DNA from: Candidatus Wolframiiraptor sinensis
GTDB lineage: Archaea; Thermoproteota; Nitrososphaeria_A; Caldarchaeales; Wolframiiraptoraceae
Direction: 5' to 3'
Length of the DNA: 64,000 bases
NCBI GenBank assembly: GCA_023268255.1
Contig: JALNJX010000002.1
Span: 186,001-250,000, forward strand
A program made the translations under genes and the position numbers. Of this stretch, positions 28,141-37,197 are shown piece by piece; position 1 is the first letter of the stretch; each line of letters begins with the position of its first letter. Under the pieces are notes generated by a model. That model saw nothing but the letters and a program-made list of their open reading frames with translations, was not told the DNA's origin and did not search any database.

Positions 28141-28866
28141 ATGCGAGTCGAGGAGATAGCCTCGGGGATTAGAGCTGTTCTGGCGATGAGGCTTGTAAGA
28201 GATCATGGCTTTAGCAGGAAGAGGGCGGCGGAGGCTCTGGGCACGAGCCAGCCGACGATAACTCTCTACCTGAGTAATAGGAGGGCGTCGTCATCGGCGA
28301 GGAGGATAGCTGCGAGCGAGGCCGCTAGGCGCTGTCTCGATGAGCTTATTGAGAAGATCTTGGCTAGGGGGGCGATCAGCGAAGGTGAGCTTTACGATGC
28401 GGCCTTCAGCATCCGGAGAGCGCTTGAGATGGATGAGAGGGTTAAGATTATTCCGAGCGCGGTGAGCGGGGAGACCGCGAGGATACTCGAGTTTCTTCGC
28501 AAAAGGGTTCAAGCTGAGCAGGAGTCGGCAGAGGAGTTCATGAGGGCTGCTATAAGCTTGAGGGATGACCTAGCTAGAATGATTTTCAGGGCGCTCGCGA
28601 GCGACTGCCTGAGGCACGCCGACATCCTGATGACGCTCATATCGGCGATAGAGGGCGGCGGGGCCATAGACTTAAGCCAGTTGAGGAGAGTAGATATCGA
28701 AACCCTTCTCAGGAAGGAGGAGGAAGCGCATATAGAGAGCCTTGAAGAGGTCGAGAAGCTCTTGCCGAAGGGCTTCAGCACCCTGCTCGTCGAGTTCATC
28801 AAAAGCGATGAGGAGAAGCACTCAAAGGTCCTGAGGATGATCATGAATCTGATGAGAGAAAGCTGA
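28141..28866 (+). CDS. HTH regulator fused to ferritin-like diiron domain
   Basis: Starting at ATG 28141 after a strong GGGGAGGTG ribosome site, this protein of about 241 residues has an N-terminal Xre/sigma-like helix-turn-helix (FSRKRAAEALGTSQPTITLYLSNRR, in residues about 25-50). Its C-terminal half is a four-helix bundle with acidic/histidine pairs: AEQESAEEFMR, CLRHADILMTL, EEEAHIESLEEV and SDEEKHSKVLRM. The last two are ExxH motifs like those binding a diiron centre in ferritins and rubrerythrins. A DNA-binding iron or redox sensor controlling feoAB is the natural reading. I know no named family with this exact order. Confidence 0.65.
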   Translation: MRVEEIASGIRAVLAMRLVRDHGFSRKRAAEALGTSQPTITLYLSNRRASSSARRIAASEAARRCLDELIEKILARGAISEGELYDAAFSIRRALEMDERVKIIPSAVSGETARILEFLRKRVQAEQESAEEFMRAAISLRDDLARMIFRALASDCLRHADILMTLISAIEGGGAIDLSQLRRVDIETLLRKEEEAHIESLEEVEKLLPKGFSTLLVEFIKSDEEKHSKVLRMIMNLMRES

Positions 28867-28901
28867 GATGGGCGGATCAGGTGTTGCTTCAGCTCGCGCG
28901 C

Positions 28902-29561
28902 TCACAACATGATGACCTTTGCGCCCATGATTGATGCGAGATTTTGCGGCACGTCTATGAATGCCCTGCATTTTAGGAGTATCGCCGAGTCACTGGTCGC
29001 GACTATCTCGCTCGATTTGATCAGCAGAGAGTCCACGGTCTTCGCGGTTCTGGCATCGCCTCGCAGGCCGATTTCCGATAACATGCGCCTCGTTAACCCG
29101 GCAATCTCGCCGCTCCTGCTTATCTGCGATTCGTAGAGCACCTCGATCTCTGCGACCCCCGCTCTTTTCAAGAGACCCAAAATCTCTCCGAGCGCTCTCG
29201 CCGTTAACTGCGATGGCTTATACTTCGAGTGCATCTCCAGTATGTCTCTCAACACGCCGTCATCGCATAGTATTAGGGGCTCGCCCCTCAGCATCGCCTC
29301 GATCGTGTTCAGCACATTGAAGCCGTCCACGATCACCTTCTCATTCTCAAGCTGCTCGAGCTTAAGATGCTTAGATCTTATGATGCTTGCCTCCTGCTCT
29401 GTCATAACCGAGCGATAGAGTATCGACCTCTCAGCCCTGCTCAGCTGATATCTGTCTCCAATGAGCTTGAGCGCTGACCGCCTCCTATAACCCCTCTCTA
29501 GTAGGAATTTTAGATCGGTTTTCGCCTCCTTCAAAACATCCAGCCTAAGCTGAGCGCTCAT
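28902..29561 (-). CDS. DUF434 protein with PIN-like C-terminal domain
   Basis: This 219-residue protein begins with a helical DUF434 segment (LKFLLERGYRRRSALKLIGDRYQLSRAERSILYR) and continues with VIVDGFNVLNTIEAML, whose DGFN resembles the first acidic motif of PIN/NYN-like nuclease folds. Further acidic residues occur in LYESQISRSG and TAKTVDSLL. Nuclease activity is possible but unproved. It starts four bases after leuS ends, so it is co-transcribed with leuS; a link to tRNA or translation is inferred. Confidence 0.7.
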   Translation of the reverse strand: MSAQLRLDVLKEAKTDLKFLLERGYRRRSALKLIGDRYQLSRAERSILYRSVMTEQEASIIRSKHLKLEQLENEKVIVDGFNVLNTIEAMLRGEPLILCDDGVLRDILEMHSKYKPSQLTARALGEILGLLKRAGVAEIEVLYESQISRSGEIAGLTRRMLSEIGLRGDARTAKTVDSLLIKSSEIVATSDSAILLKCRAFIDVPQNLASIMGAKVIML

Positions 29562-29564
29562 GGA

Positions 29565-32465
29565 TCACTCGACGTAAATTCCGGGCCTTAGTGGCAGGGC
29601 GGCTGAGGCCTTGCCCATCGGGTCGTAAATGCCCTCAGCGTCCTCGCGGTAGATCTCCACGGCCGCGCCCAGCTCCTCCTCGAGAAAATTCCTAGACCTC
29701 TCGTAGAACTCCTGCTCGCTTCTAGCCGCCTCCAGTATGGACTCCCTTCTATACCTCGATGAGTATGATGATATCAGGTCGAAGATCAGCTTGGCCACCG
29801 TAGGCGCCTTCTTCGGCTCGATCAGCTTCTCACCCACGATCCATTTTATCAGCTCTCCAACCGGGTTTCGTGGCTTGCTATCGAGGAGCTCGATCGCCTT
29901 CTCGAGAATCCTGATCTTGCTCGGCGTCGCGAGGTATATCGCCACGCGCCGCGGGCTCCTCCCATAAACATCCACTATGCTCCTAACGTCGTCTATGAGC
30001 CTCGTCAGGAGCTCCTCTTTCAGCTCCACGACCTCGTTTATCAGCCTCTCATCGGGCTCCGGCCACTTCTCCAGGGAGACGAATCCCTTCTTGCCGAGAA
30101 TGCTCCAAGCCTCCTCAGCCGTGAATGGTATGAAGGGCGCGAGGAGTCTGATCCACACCTCGATGAATGCTCTGGCCGCTCCGCCGAGCCGGCCGCCATT
30201 CCTCCTGAGATACCATTTCCAGTCGTTGTAGAGGCCGTAGATCGCCTCTGATGCCGCTGTTCTGGTCTTCAGGGACTCCATGGCCGAGGTTATTCTCTCG
30301 ATTCTGCGCTGGAGCATTGATAGGAGCCATGCATCGGCCTCACCGCTCTCCGCCGCTTCAGATGATGCAACCTGCTCGCAGATCCTGAGTATCGTCTCGA
30401 GCATCCTCATAGCCTCCCTTGCGTTCTTATCCCTCCAGTCCGGGTCATCCAAGTCCTCCGCCGCGAGCAGCAGGGTCATCCGCGTCGCATCAGCCCCGTA
30501 GATCTCGATCGCCCTCTTCAGCGGTATGAAGTTCCCCTTGCTCTTCGACATCTTCTCTCCCTCGATCTTTACCATGCCGTTTACGCCGATCCCCCTGGGC
30601 CAGTGCCTCGGCTCGAATATCGCGACATGTTGAAAGATGTAGAACGTCAGGTGATTCGGGACAAGCTCCTTCGCCGAGATCCTCATGTCAACGGGATACC
30701 AGTATAGGAACTCATCCCTCATCTGCTTCAGGATGTCCTCGCTCAGGCCTGCCTTCGCCGCGACCTCCGCTGGGTCCCCAACTCCCAGATAAACGTAGTT
30801 CAGGACATCGAATGTCAGCTGCTCGGGCTTCACGATCCCGAGATTAAGGTATTTGCTTATCGTGTAGAGGGCCGGATAGATCGTCGAATCGCTGAGAGTT
30901 TCAACGATCCAGTTCGGATCCCATGGCAGCCTCGTGCCGAGTCCCGTCTTCCTAGCGCATGCCCAGTCCCTAAGCCAGTCAACGACGTTCAGGAACCACT
31001 GCCTAGCCTCCTCGGGGTAAATGTTCATCCTCATTATGTGTTCCTTAACCCTGCTCTTCCACTCGGGATCCGAGTATCTCAGGAACCATTGATCCTCGAC
31101 TATCTTGACAACGGTCTCGGTTCCGCATCTGCAGACGACTTTCTCAGGGAGCTCCCACATCACTCCCCCGAGCCCGAGCTCGATCAGCCTCCGCTTCATG
31201 AGTTCTCTGGCCTCGGCGACGCTCTTGCCGGCATACTCGCCGCAATTCTCCTTCAGAATCCCGCTGTGAAACTCCTTGGAGTAGATGTTTCTCGTGGCCT
31301 CATCGAGCCGGGGATCCGTGTCCGATGTTATTCCAAGCCTCTCAACTTCCTCGACCGCCGGGTAGTCGCCGTACCCCGGAACCCTGATTATCGAGATCGG
31401 CTTAATGCTCTCGATGATCTCCCTTAACCCGTATCTTCTCAGCCTCTCCTCATTCCTCCTCAGCGCTATTATCCCTGCGTAGTCGTAGGGCGCGTGAGCT
31501 GGGACGCTATAGACCACCCCTGTGCCGAAGCCAGGATCGACGAGATCGGCCGGGAATATCGGAACCCTGATGCCCGTTATCGGCGCCTCGGCAAATCTCC
31601 CGATTAGCTTCTCGGGATCCACCAGCTCGATGATCTTAACTTTTATCTGGTGCTGGAGCTTCTCGGCGGCCTGCCTAGATACTATCAGCCTCTTACCATC
31701 AGCCTCAATCAAGACGCACTCGCTCCTTGGGTTTATCCAGATGTTGGTTACGCCGAAGATGGTCTCGGGCCTGAGGGTCGCGGCCGCGAGAAATGCATCA
31801 TGATCCTCGAGCTTGAAGTAGACGAGGGTGTATTCTTCCGGCGAGACTCCTTCTCCGATGAGCCTATCGTGGTCTCCGGTCGGGCTCTCGCATCTCGGGC
31901 ACCAGACGACCGGATGTCTTCCCTTCGCGACATATCCCAAGTTCCTGAGCGTGATGTACTGCCACTCTATGAATCTACTGTAGTATGGGTGGAGGTCCGT
32001 TGTGTAGAATTCCCTCCTCCAGTCCACGGAGAATCCCATGGCCTTGACGACCTCGCGATTCTCCTCCGTATAGTATCTCGTGACATAGGCCGGGTCCGTG
32101 AACTTCTCAAGGAGATCCTGCGGGACGCCATCTATCTCGACGAGCATCCTCCTCACGGCCTCATCTCCCCTCTTCAGCCTCTCGCATGTTCCGGCAACGG
32201 CCTCGCCGGTCCAGTGCCAAGCCCACGGGAAGAGGACATTATAGCCCTGCATCCGCTTGAACCTCGCGTAAGCGTCACCCCTCGTGTAGGTGAATCCATG
32301 GCCGACGTGGAGCGGGGCATTCTGATAGGAATACGGGACGCAGATGAAGATCTTGGAAGCGCCCGGCCTCGGGTCTGCCTCGAAGACCCTCTCCCCCAAC
32401 CACCTCTTAACCCACTTCTCCTCATAGGGTATCGGGGACCTCGCTCTCATATCCATGCACACCAC
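29565..32465 (-). CDS. leuS: Leucyl-tRNA synthetase (archaeal type)
   Basis: The 966-residue class I synthetase charges tRNA-Leu. It has the HIGH motif as HVGHG at residues 53-57, PWAWHWTGE, an editing domain (LRPETIFGVTNIWINP), KMSKS in GEKMSKSKGNFIP, and a long C-terminal anticodon/variable-arm binding region. The length is typical of archaeal LeuRS. The frame opens at 32465 but the start could be either of the next methionines (MDMRARSPIPYEEKW). The window also has two tRNA-Leu genes. Confidence 0.96.
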   Translation of the reverse strand: MVCMDMRARSPIPYEEKWVKRWLGERVFEADPRPGASKIFICVPYSYQNAPLHVGHGFTYTRGDAYARFKRMQGYNVLFPWAWHWTGEAVAGTCERLKRGDEAVRRMLVEIDGVPQDLLEKFTDPAYVTRYYTEENREVVKAMGFSVDWRREFYTTDLHPYYSRFIEWQYITLRNLGYVAKGRHPVVWCPRCESPTGDHDRLIGEGVSPEEYTLVYFKLEDHDAFLAAATLRPETIFGVTNIWINPRSECVLIEADGKRLIVSRQAAEKLQHQIKVKIIELVDPEKLIGRFAEAPITGIRVPIFPADLVDPGFGTGVVYSVPAHAPYDYAGIIALRRNEERLRRYGLREIIESIKPISIIRVPGYGDYPAVEEVERLGITSDTDPRLDEATRNIYSKEFHSGILKENCGEYAGKSVAEARELMKRRLIELGLGGVMWELPEKVVCRCGTETVVKIVEDQWFLRYSDPEWKSRVKEHIMRMNIYPEEARQWFLNVVDWLRDWACARKTGLGTRLPWDPNWIVETLSDSTIYPALYTISKYLNLGIVKPEQLTFDVLNYVYLGVGDPAEVAAKAGLSEDILKQMRDEFLYWYPVDMRISAKELVPNHLTFYIFQHVAIFEPRHWPRGIGVNGMVKIEGEKMSKSKGNFIPLKRAIEIYGADATRMTLLLAAEDLDDPDWRDKNAREAMRMLETILRICEQVASSEAAESGEADAWLLSMLQRRIERITSAMESLKTRTAASEAIYGLYNDWKWYLRRNGGRLGGAARAFIEVWIRLLAPFIPFTAEEAWSILGKKGFVSLEKWPEPDERLINEVVELKEELLTRLIDDVRSIVDVYGRSPRRVAIYLATPSKIRILEKAIELLDSKPRNPVGELIKWIVGEKLIEPKKAPTVAKLIFDLISSYSSRYRRESILEAARSEQEFYERSRNFLEEELGAAVEIYREDAEGIYDPMGKASAALPLRPGIYVE

Positions 32466-32535
32466 GCGCCAGCCGTATTTAACTAGATTACGCGCTGTGA
32501 TCCAGCATTAGCCCACCCATATAGGTTTCGGCGCA

Positions 32536-33207
32536 TCACGCGGGTAACCCCTGGCTCCAAAGCCTCTGGAACTCCTTCTCATACAGCGATGCTATGGTTG
32601 GATCATCTATCACGACCACGTTTTCGTCATTATTCTTCTCGGCCGACCATGTCCAGTTATAGCTGCCCGTAACCACGATCCTTCCATCGATGATCATCAC
32701 CTTATGATGCATCTTATGGGGATTCGAGTCGAGCTTGAGGCTTATGCCGCGCTCGATTAGCTTCTCGTGCTTGCTCCCCTTCCAGCTTGTGCTCTCGGAC
32801 TCGATCAAGACTTTGACCTCAACGCCTCTTTCAGCCGCGCCTATCAGGGCATCCGCCAGCTCGTCAAGCGTGAAGCCGTACATCATGACGTGGATGCTCT
32901 CATTAGCCTTTCTTATGAGGTCTATCAGCAGGCTCGCGCATCCATCCATCAGCCTCGCTATGCAGACCGCCTTAACAGCTCCCGCGCCGGCCACCTCAGC
33001 TACACGGCCGGACACTGTTATGGTCTTCACGCTGCTCACGGTGATTGTGTATGTGGAGAGCTCGGTCGCAGTGACTGTGCGTGTGATGGTCTCGCGCTCA
33101 TAAATCGTGGCCGCGGGTGATGAGGCTCCGAGAGTGTACCCTGCCGCAAGCCCGAGAATGAGGGACAGGATTATGAGCGCCGCGATTGAGGAGCTCCTGG
33201 CCATCAC
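32536..33207 (-). CDS. Phospholipase D-like nuclease, membrane-anchored or secreted
   Basis: This 223-residue protein has an N-terminal hydrophobic anchor (residues 8-29), a Thr-rich stretch (ITRTVTATELSTYTITVSS) and one HKD catalytic motif: His167, Lys169 and Asp174 in MHHKVMIIDG, followed by GSYNWTWSAEKNNDEN. Single-HKD proteins such as Nuc act as dimers that cut DNA phosphodiesters. The anchor puts the active site outside the cell or in the cell envelope. A role in nucleic acid uptake or salvage is possible; phospholipid cleavage is an alternative. Confidence 0.8.
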   Translation of the reverse strand: MMARSSSIAALIILSLILGLAAGYTLGASSPAATIYERETITRTVTATELSTYTITVSSVKTITVSGRVAEVAGAGAVKAVCIARLMDGCASLLIDLIRKANESIHVMMYGFTLDELADALIGAAERGVEVKVLIESESTSWKGSKHEKLIERGISLKLDSNPHKMHHKVMIIDGRIVVTGSYNWTWSAEKNNDENVVVIDDPTIASLYEKEFQRLWSQGLPA

Positions 33208-33283
33208 CCAACCATCCCTCGCCCTGATCCCGGAGGAGGAGCCTTAATATCTTTATGTTAATGGGCGGGAAGGAACTCGAGAA

Positions 33284-33811
33284 ATGATTGAGGCGAGGCT
33301 TAGGGATGCGAGGATCGAGACCGAGAAAGGCGGTGAGGCGATCAAGCTCCTCTCCAAGGGATATGGGTCGGAGGATCAGGCCAGCGGCTTAATAGTCTAC
33401 TCGTATCCGGAGGCGCTCTACCTCGTCGAGACCGGTAGGATGAAGATTATCCTGAGCTCGGGCGAGGGGCTGGACTTCAATCGGCTTCTCGCAACCCTGA
33501 AGCAGCTGGACGAGAACATCTGGAGAGACTACGTTGTTTACAGGGATTTGAGGGAGAGAAACTACGTGGTGAAGGATGGCGTGAATAAGGAGCTCAGGTT
33601 CAGGGTCTTCGAGAGAGGAAAATATGGAGAGGAGCCGGCGAGATACCTCATCGCGCCCCTCATGGAGGGCAAGAACATCTCCGTCGAGAAGATGATCGAG
33701 TGGCTATCAGCCGCTAGGAAGCTGAGGAAGGAGCTGGTCATAGCGGTCGTCGACCGGAGGAATGAAGTCATATACTACAAGGCATCAATCGTGGATCTGA
33801 GAAATGTCTAG
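33284..33811 (+). CDS. endA: tRNA-splicing endonuclease subunit, probably structural
   Basis: The 175-residue protein has the EndA fold: VVYRDLRERNYVVKDGVNKE, then FRVFERGKYGEEPARYLIAP, then a C-terminal VIYYKAS. Active EndA uses a Tyr-His-Lys triad. Here the Tyr position is Phe109 (FRVF), the His position is Pro118, and only Lys166 remains. That fits the non-catalytic subunit of the heterotetrameric enzyme found in many Crenarchaeota. A catalytic partner must lie elsewhere. It overlaps the UbiA-like gene by eight bases. Confidence 0.75.
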   Translation: MIEARLRDARIETEKGGEAIKLLSKGYGSEDQASGLIVYSYPEALYLVETGRMKIILSSGEGLDFNRLLATLKQLDENIWRDYVVYRDLRERNYVVKDGVNKELRFRVFERGKYGEEPARYLIAPLMEGKNISVEKMIEWLSAARKLRKELVIAVVDRRNEVIYYKASIVDLRNV

Positions 33812-34649
33812 GAAGCTGCGAGCCCTCATCAAGCTCACGAGACCCCCGAACGCCATCCTCATGTACATAGCCGTGATAGCAGGAATAGTATTATCCGAGA
33901 GCAAGCTCTTCCAGCCCGAGAAGCTGATTCTCTCCCTCGTAACGGCGTATGGGCTCTGCGGAAGCTCAATGGGCTTCAATGACTACTTCGACCGCGAGGT
34001 GGATCAAGTGAATGCACCTTGGAGACCCATACCATCTGGAGCGATCTCGGCCTCAGAGGCCGTGGCCTTTTCAGCGATCATCGGAGCCGCTGGCTTAGCC
34101 TCCTCGGCCCTAACCTCGATCCAATGCCTGGTAGTCGCATCATTAGCATACGCGTCATCCCTGGCCTATAATGCGTGGCTGAAGAGGAGCGGGCTTCCCG
34201 GAAACATGATCGTGAGCGCTGTCGTCGCGGCTCCATTCATCTACGGCTCGGTACTCTCGGATGGGTACATCTCTCCGAGGCTCGCCATATTCATACTCCC
34301 GGTCTTCCTATCAAATCTCGGAAGAGAAGTGATTAAGGGGATCTCGGACATCGAGGGGGACTCCATTCGAAAAATCAGATCCGTGGCGAGAATATGGGGG
34401 CCGCGGGCCGCGGCGAGGCTCGGCGCATCCCTCTACATCGCAGCCGTTGCTGTGAGCCCGCTCCCTTACCTACTGGAGCTCGTCTCGTGGATCTATATCC
34501 CGCTCGTCGCGGCCGCTGATGCAGGCTTCATCTACTCGGCTTATAGGATATTGAGAAGACATTCGAGAGAGGAGGCGCTAAGGGTGAAATCCATGACGCT
34601 CATCTGGATGCTCCTGGGCTTAGCAGCGTTCATCGCGGGCTCGATCTAG
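33804..34649 (+). CDS. UbiA prenyltransferase, probable digeranylgeranylglyceryl phosphate synthase
   Basis: This 281-residue protein has eight or nine membrane helices and the two aspartate-rich UbiA motifs: NDYFDREVDQVNAPWRPIPSG near residues 53-73, and GREVIKGISDIEGD near 176-189. In archaea the member of this length usually adds the second geranylgeranyl chain to glycerol-1-phosphate ether lipids. Other UbiA enzymes make quinones or haem A precursors, but no such pathway genes are nearby. It overlaps the endA-like gene, so they share a transcript. Confidence 0.8.
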   Translation: MSRKLRALIKLTRPPNAILMYIAVIAGIVLSESKLFQPEKLILSLVTAYGLCGSSMGFNDYFDREVDQVNAPWRPIPSGAISASEAVAFSAIIGAAGLASSALTSIQCLVVASLAYASSLAYNAWLKRSGLPGNMIVSAVVAAPFIYGSVLSDGYISPRLAIFILPVFLSNLGREVIKGISDIEGDSIRKIRSVARIWGPRAAARLGASLYIAAVAVSPLPYLLELVSWIYIPLVAAADAGFIYSAYRILRRHSREEALRVKSMTLIWMLLGLAAFIAGSI

Positions 34650-34691
34650 AAATCTATTTCACGTGGGGCAAGCGCTATCAGCTGAGAAGCC

Positions 34692-35864
34692 GTGGAGCTG
34701 CCGGCTATACTCGGGGGAGAGCCGGTTCGGAAGAAGCCCTACCCGAGCTGGCCCATCCATGATAAGCGCGAGGAGGAGCTTCTGCTAGAGGCCCTGAGAA
34801 GCGGGAGATGGAGCGTTGGCGGAAGATTTCAAGAGGAGTTCGAGCAGAGATTCGCTGAGTTCCAGCAAGCCAAGCACGCGCTCCTCTGCTCGAGCGGAAC
34901 CGCAGCGCTCAAGATCGCGCTCAAGGCCATGGGCCTCAAGCCGGGAGACGAGGTGATAGTCCCAGCATATACTTTCCTCGCGACCGCCACATCCGCGATA
35001 GATCTGGGTCTCAAGGTAGTTTACGCGGACATAGACCCGGACACATACACGATAGACCCTGAGTTCGCGAGAAGCATCATGAGCGAGAGGACGAAGGCGA
35101 TAATCCCAGTTCACATCGCCGGGAGACCAGCCGACATGGACGCGGTGAGGGAGCTTGCAGAGGAGAAGTCGCTGCTAATACTCGAGGACGCAGCCCAGGC
35201 TCATGGAGCGGAATGGAGGGGGAGAAGAGTTGGCGCGATAGGCGATGCGGGGATCTTCAGTTTCTACCAATCGAAGAACATAACATGCGGGGAGGGCGGA
35301 GCCATAACGACGGATGACGACGAGATAGCCGAGAAAGCCTGGTCGCTTAGAAACGTCGGCAGGCCCAGAAAGGGACCGTGGTACGAGCATAAACTCTACG
35401 GCTGGAACTACAGGATAACAGAGTTCCAGGCGGCTGTGCTCATCGCCCAGCTCGAAAGAGCTCCCGAGCTGATGAAGAGGAGGGAGAGGGGCGCAAGGAT
35501 CCTGGACAAGCTCCTCTCCGAGATAGATGGCATAACACCATTAAAGCCCGATAATAGGGTGACGAGGCACGCATACCACCTATACATCTTCAAATATGAT
35601 TCGCGGGAGTTCTCAAACCTCCCCAAGCAGAGATTCGTCGAAGCCTTATCCGCTGAGGGAATCCCATGCAGTGCCGGGTATAGGCCGCTATACAGCTACG
35701 CGTTTCTCCCGCCCAGCAAACCACTACCAAACACGGAGAGGGCATCATATAATGAGGCAGTATGGATTCCGCAATACGTCCTCCTAGCAGATGAGGGGGA
35801 CTTAGAGGACATCCCGAGAGCAATAGAAAAGATAAAGAAAAATGCAAATAATATTCCGAGATAA
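34692..35864 (+). CDS. DegT/DnrJ/EryC1/StrS family aminotransferase
   Basis: The 390-residue PLP enzyme begins at GTG 34692 with LGGEPVRKKPYPSWP and has ALLCSSGTAALKIALKAMG, VPAYTFLATA, LEDAAQAHGAEW and the PLP lysine in FSFYQSKNITCGEGGAITTDD. These enzymes transaminate nucleotide-linked keto sugars or scyllo-inosose-type ketones, for glycan or antibiotic-like sugars. No sugar-nucleotide gene lies next to it, so the substrate is unknown. Confidence 0.9.
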   Translation: MELPAILGGEPVRKKPYPSWPIHDKREEELLLEALRSGRWSVGGRFQEEFEQRFAEFQQAKHALLCSSGTAALKIALKAMGLKPGDEVIVPAYTFLATATSAIDLGLKVVYADIDPDTYTIDPEFARSIMSERTKAIIPVHIAGRPADMDAVRELAEEKSLLILEDAAQAHGAEWRGRRVGAIGDAGIFSFYQSKNITCGEGGAITTDDDEIAEKAWSLRNVGRPRKGPWYEHKLYGWNYRITEFQAAVLIAQLERAPELMKRRERGARILDKLLSEIDGITPLKPDNRVTRHAYHLYIFKYDSREFSNLPKQRFVEALSAEGIPCSAGYRPLYSYAFLPPSKPLPNTERASYNEAVWIPQYVLLADEGDLEDIPRAIEKIKKNANNIPR

Positions 35865-35893
35865 TTCTCTAATACGCTGGTGACCCCTCCGGA

Positions 35894-36886
35894 ATGCATA
35901 CGCTCCTATTACCTGAGGAAGATGTGAGGAAATTGATCTCGATTGATGAGGCGATAAAGGCTGTAGAAGATGCTTTCAAGGAGAAGGCGCTCGGCAACGT
36001 CCAGATGCCACCGAAAGTTTACCTGTTCTACGAGGATGGCGATCTGAGGGCCATGCCATGCTACATCAGAACCTCAAAGATATCATCCGTGAAGATAGTC
36101 AACTCCCATCCCGGAAATCCTGGAAGAGGCCTGCCATCCGTCATGGCGCTGATAGTGCTGATAGATCCGGAGACGGGCTTCCCTAAGGCCGTCATGGGGG
36201 GAACATGGATAACCGGGATTAGAACTGGGGCTGCTGGAGCTGTTGCGGCGAAATACCTCGCGAGGAAGACCTCCAAGATCGCCGCTTTCATAGGCGCTGG
36301 AACCCAGGCGAGAATGCAGTTCCTCGGGCTAATGAGAGTCCTCCCGGGAATAAGGGAGATAAGAGCCTATGATATCAGGGCCGAGGCCGCCAGATCCTTC
36401 CTCGACTTCGTTGAAGAGCATGCCTCCGGCGGGCTCTCGCTTAATGCCGCTAGCTCCGCCGAAGAGGCTGTCAAGGATGCCGATGTAATAATCACCACAA
36501 CGCCGTCGAGAAGGCCCATAGTGATGAGCGAGTGGATATCAGAGGGAACGCACTTCAACTGCATCGGCGCTGATGCCCCGGGAAAGCAGGAGCTCGACCC
36601 AACGATACTCAAGAGAGCATCGAAGATCGTCGTGGACGACGTGGAGCAGGCTACTCACGGCGGCGAGATAAACGTGCCGCTGAGCATGGGCATCATAGGC
36701 AGGGGCAAGATATACGGGGAGCTGGGCGAGATAGTGGCTGGCCTGAAAAAAGGAAGAGAAGATGATCATGAGATCACGATATTCTCCTCAACAGGCTTAG
36801 CAATACAGGACGCCGCGGTCGCAAACATAGCCTACGAGAACGCGATCAGGAAAGGAGCAGGAATAAGGCTGAAGCTCGTGATATAG
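35894..36886 (+). CDS. Ornithine cyclodeaminase/mu-crystallin family (archaeal alanine dehydrogenase-like)
   Basis: This 330-residue Rossmann enzyme has the family signatures KIVNSHPGNPGRGLPSVMAL, GTWITGIRTGAAGAVAAKYLAR with catalytic residues, and the NAD site IAAFIGAGTQARMQFLGLM. Archaeal members include an alanine dehydrogenase; others are ornithine cyclodeaminases or imine reductases. It begins 30 bases after the aminotransferase, so the two are probably co-transcribed. The exact substrate is open. Confidence 0.85.
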   Translation: MHTLLLPEEDVRKLISIDEAIKAVEDAFKEKALGNVQMPPKVYLFYEDGDLRAMPCYIRTSKISSVKIVNSHPGNPGRGLPSVMALIVLIDPETGFPKAVMGGTWITGIRTGAAGAVAAKYLARKTSKIAAFIGAGTQARMQFLGLMRVLPGIREIRAYDIRAEAARSFLDFVEEHASGGLSLNAASSAEEAVKDADVIITTTPSRRPIVMSEWISEGTHFNCIGADAPGKQELDPTILKRASKIVVDDVEQATHGGEINVPLSMGIIGRGKIYGELGEIVAGLKKGREDDHEITIFSSTGLAIQDAAVANIAYENAIRKGAGIRLKLVI

Positions 36887-36959
36887 CCGCTCTAGGATTC
36901 CACAATTTTTAAGAAGACATCCTAGGTTTAAATACCGGATACGCGAAAAACCATCAGAG

Positions 36960-37044
36960 GCGGGGGTAGCCAAGCCTGGTCAAAGGCGCAGGACTGAGGC
37001 TCCTGTCCCGTAGGGGTTCGTGGGTTCAAATCCCACCCCCCGCA
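36960..37044 (+). tRNA. tRNA-Leu (anticodon GAG), integration target
   Basis: GCGGGGG at 36960-36966 pairs with CCCCCGC at 37037-37043. The anticodon stem CAGGA/TCCTG encloses CTGAGGC with anticodon GAG at about 36996-36998. The T arm is GTGGG-TTCAAAT-CCCAC. It is a full class II leucine tRNA without encoded CCA. Its last 17 bases plus two downstream bases recur exactly at 46292-46310, so it is the intact end of an integrated element. Confidence 0.96.
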
Positions 37045-37046
37045 CA
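37028..37046 (+). repeat. Left attachment site (attL) core
   Basis: AAATCCCACCCCCCGCACA begins in the T loop of tRNA-Leu(GAG) and runs two bases beyond the tRNA. The same 19 bases occur in the same direction at 46292-46310. The tRNA-Leu(UAG) at 7634 shares the first 17 bases. Confidence 0.85.
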
Positions 37047-37072
37047 TTTTTACCGGTTCATTTTTACCGGTT
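37045..37072 (+). repeat. Tandem 14-bp repeat beside attL
   Basis: CATTTTTACCGGTT occurs twice without a gap at 37045-37058 and 37059-37072. Each unit has TTTACCGGT; its reverse complement ACCGGTAAA occurs at 46274-46282 just inside the right attachment site. These are plausible arm-type recombinase or excisionase sites. Confidence 0.6.
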
Positions 37073-37197
37073 TGTCTGGAAAACTCTCAAGGAAAGATAA
37101 ATAATATGAGCTATAAGGACCGTTTATGCCTCAGAGAAAATAAAGAATGACGAGCAAAACATTAATGTTACGTAATGCGATTTGAATCTAGCGTGCA

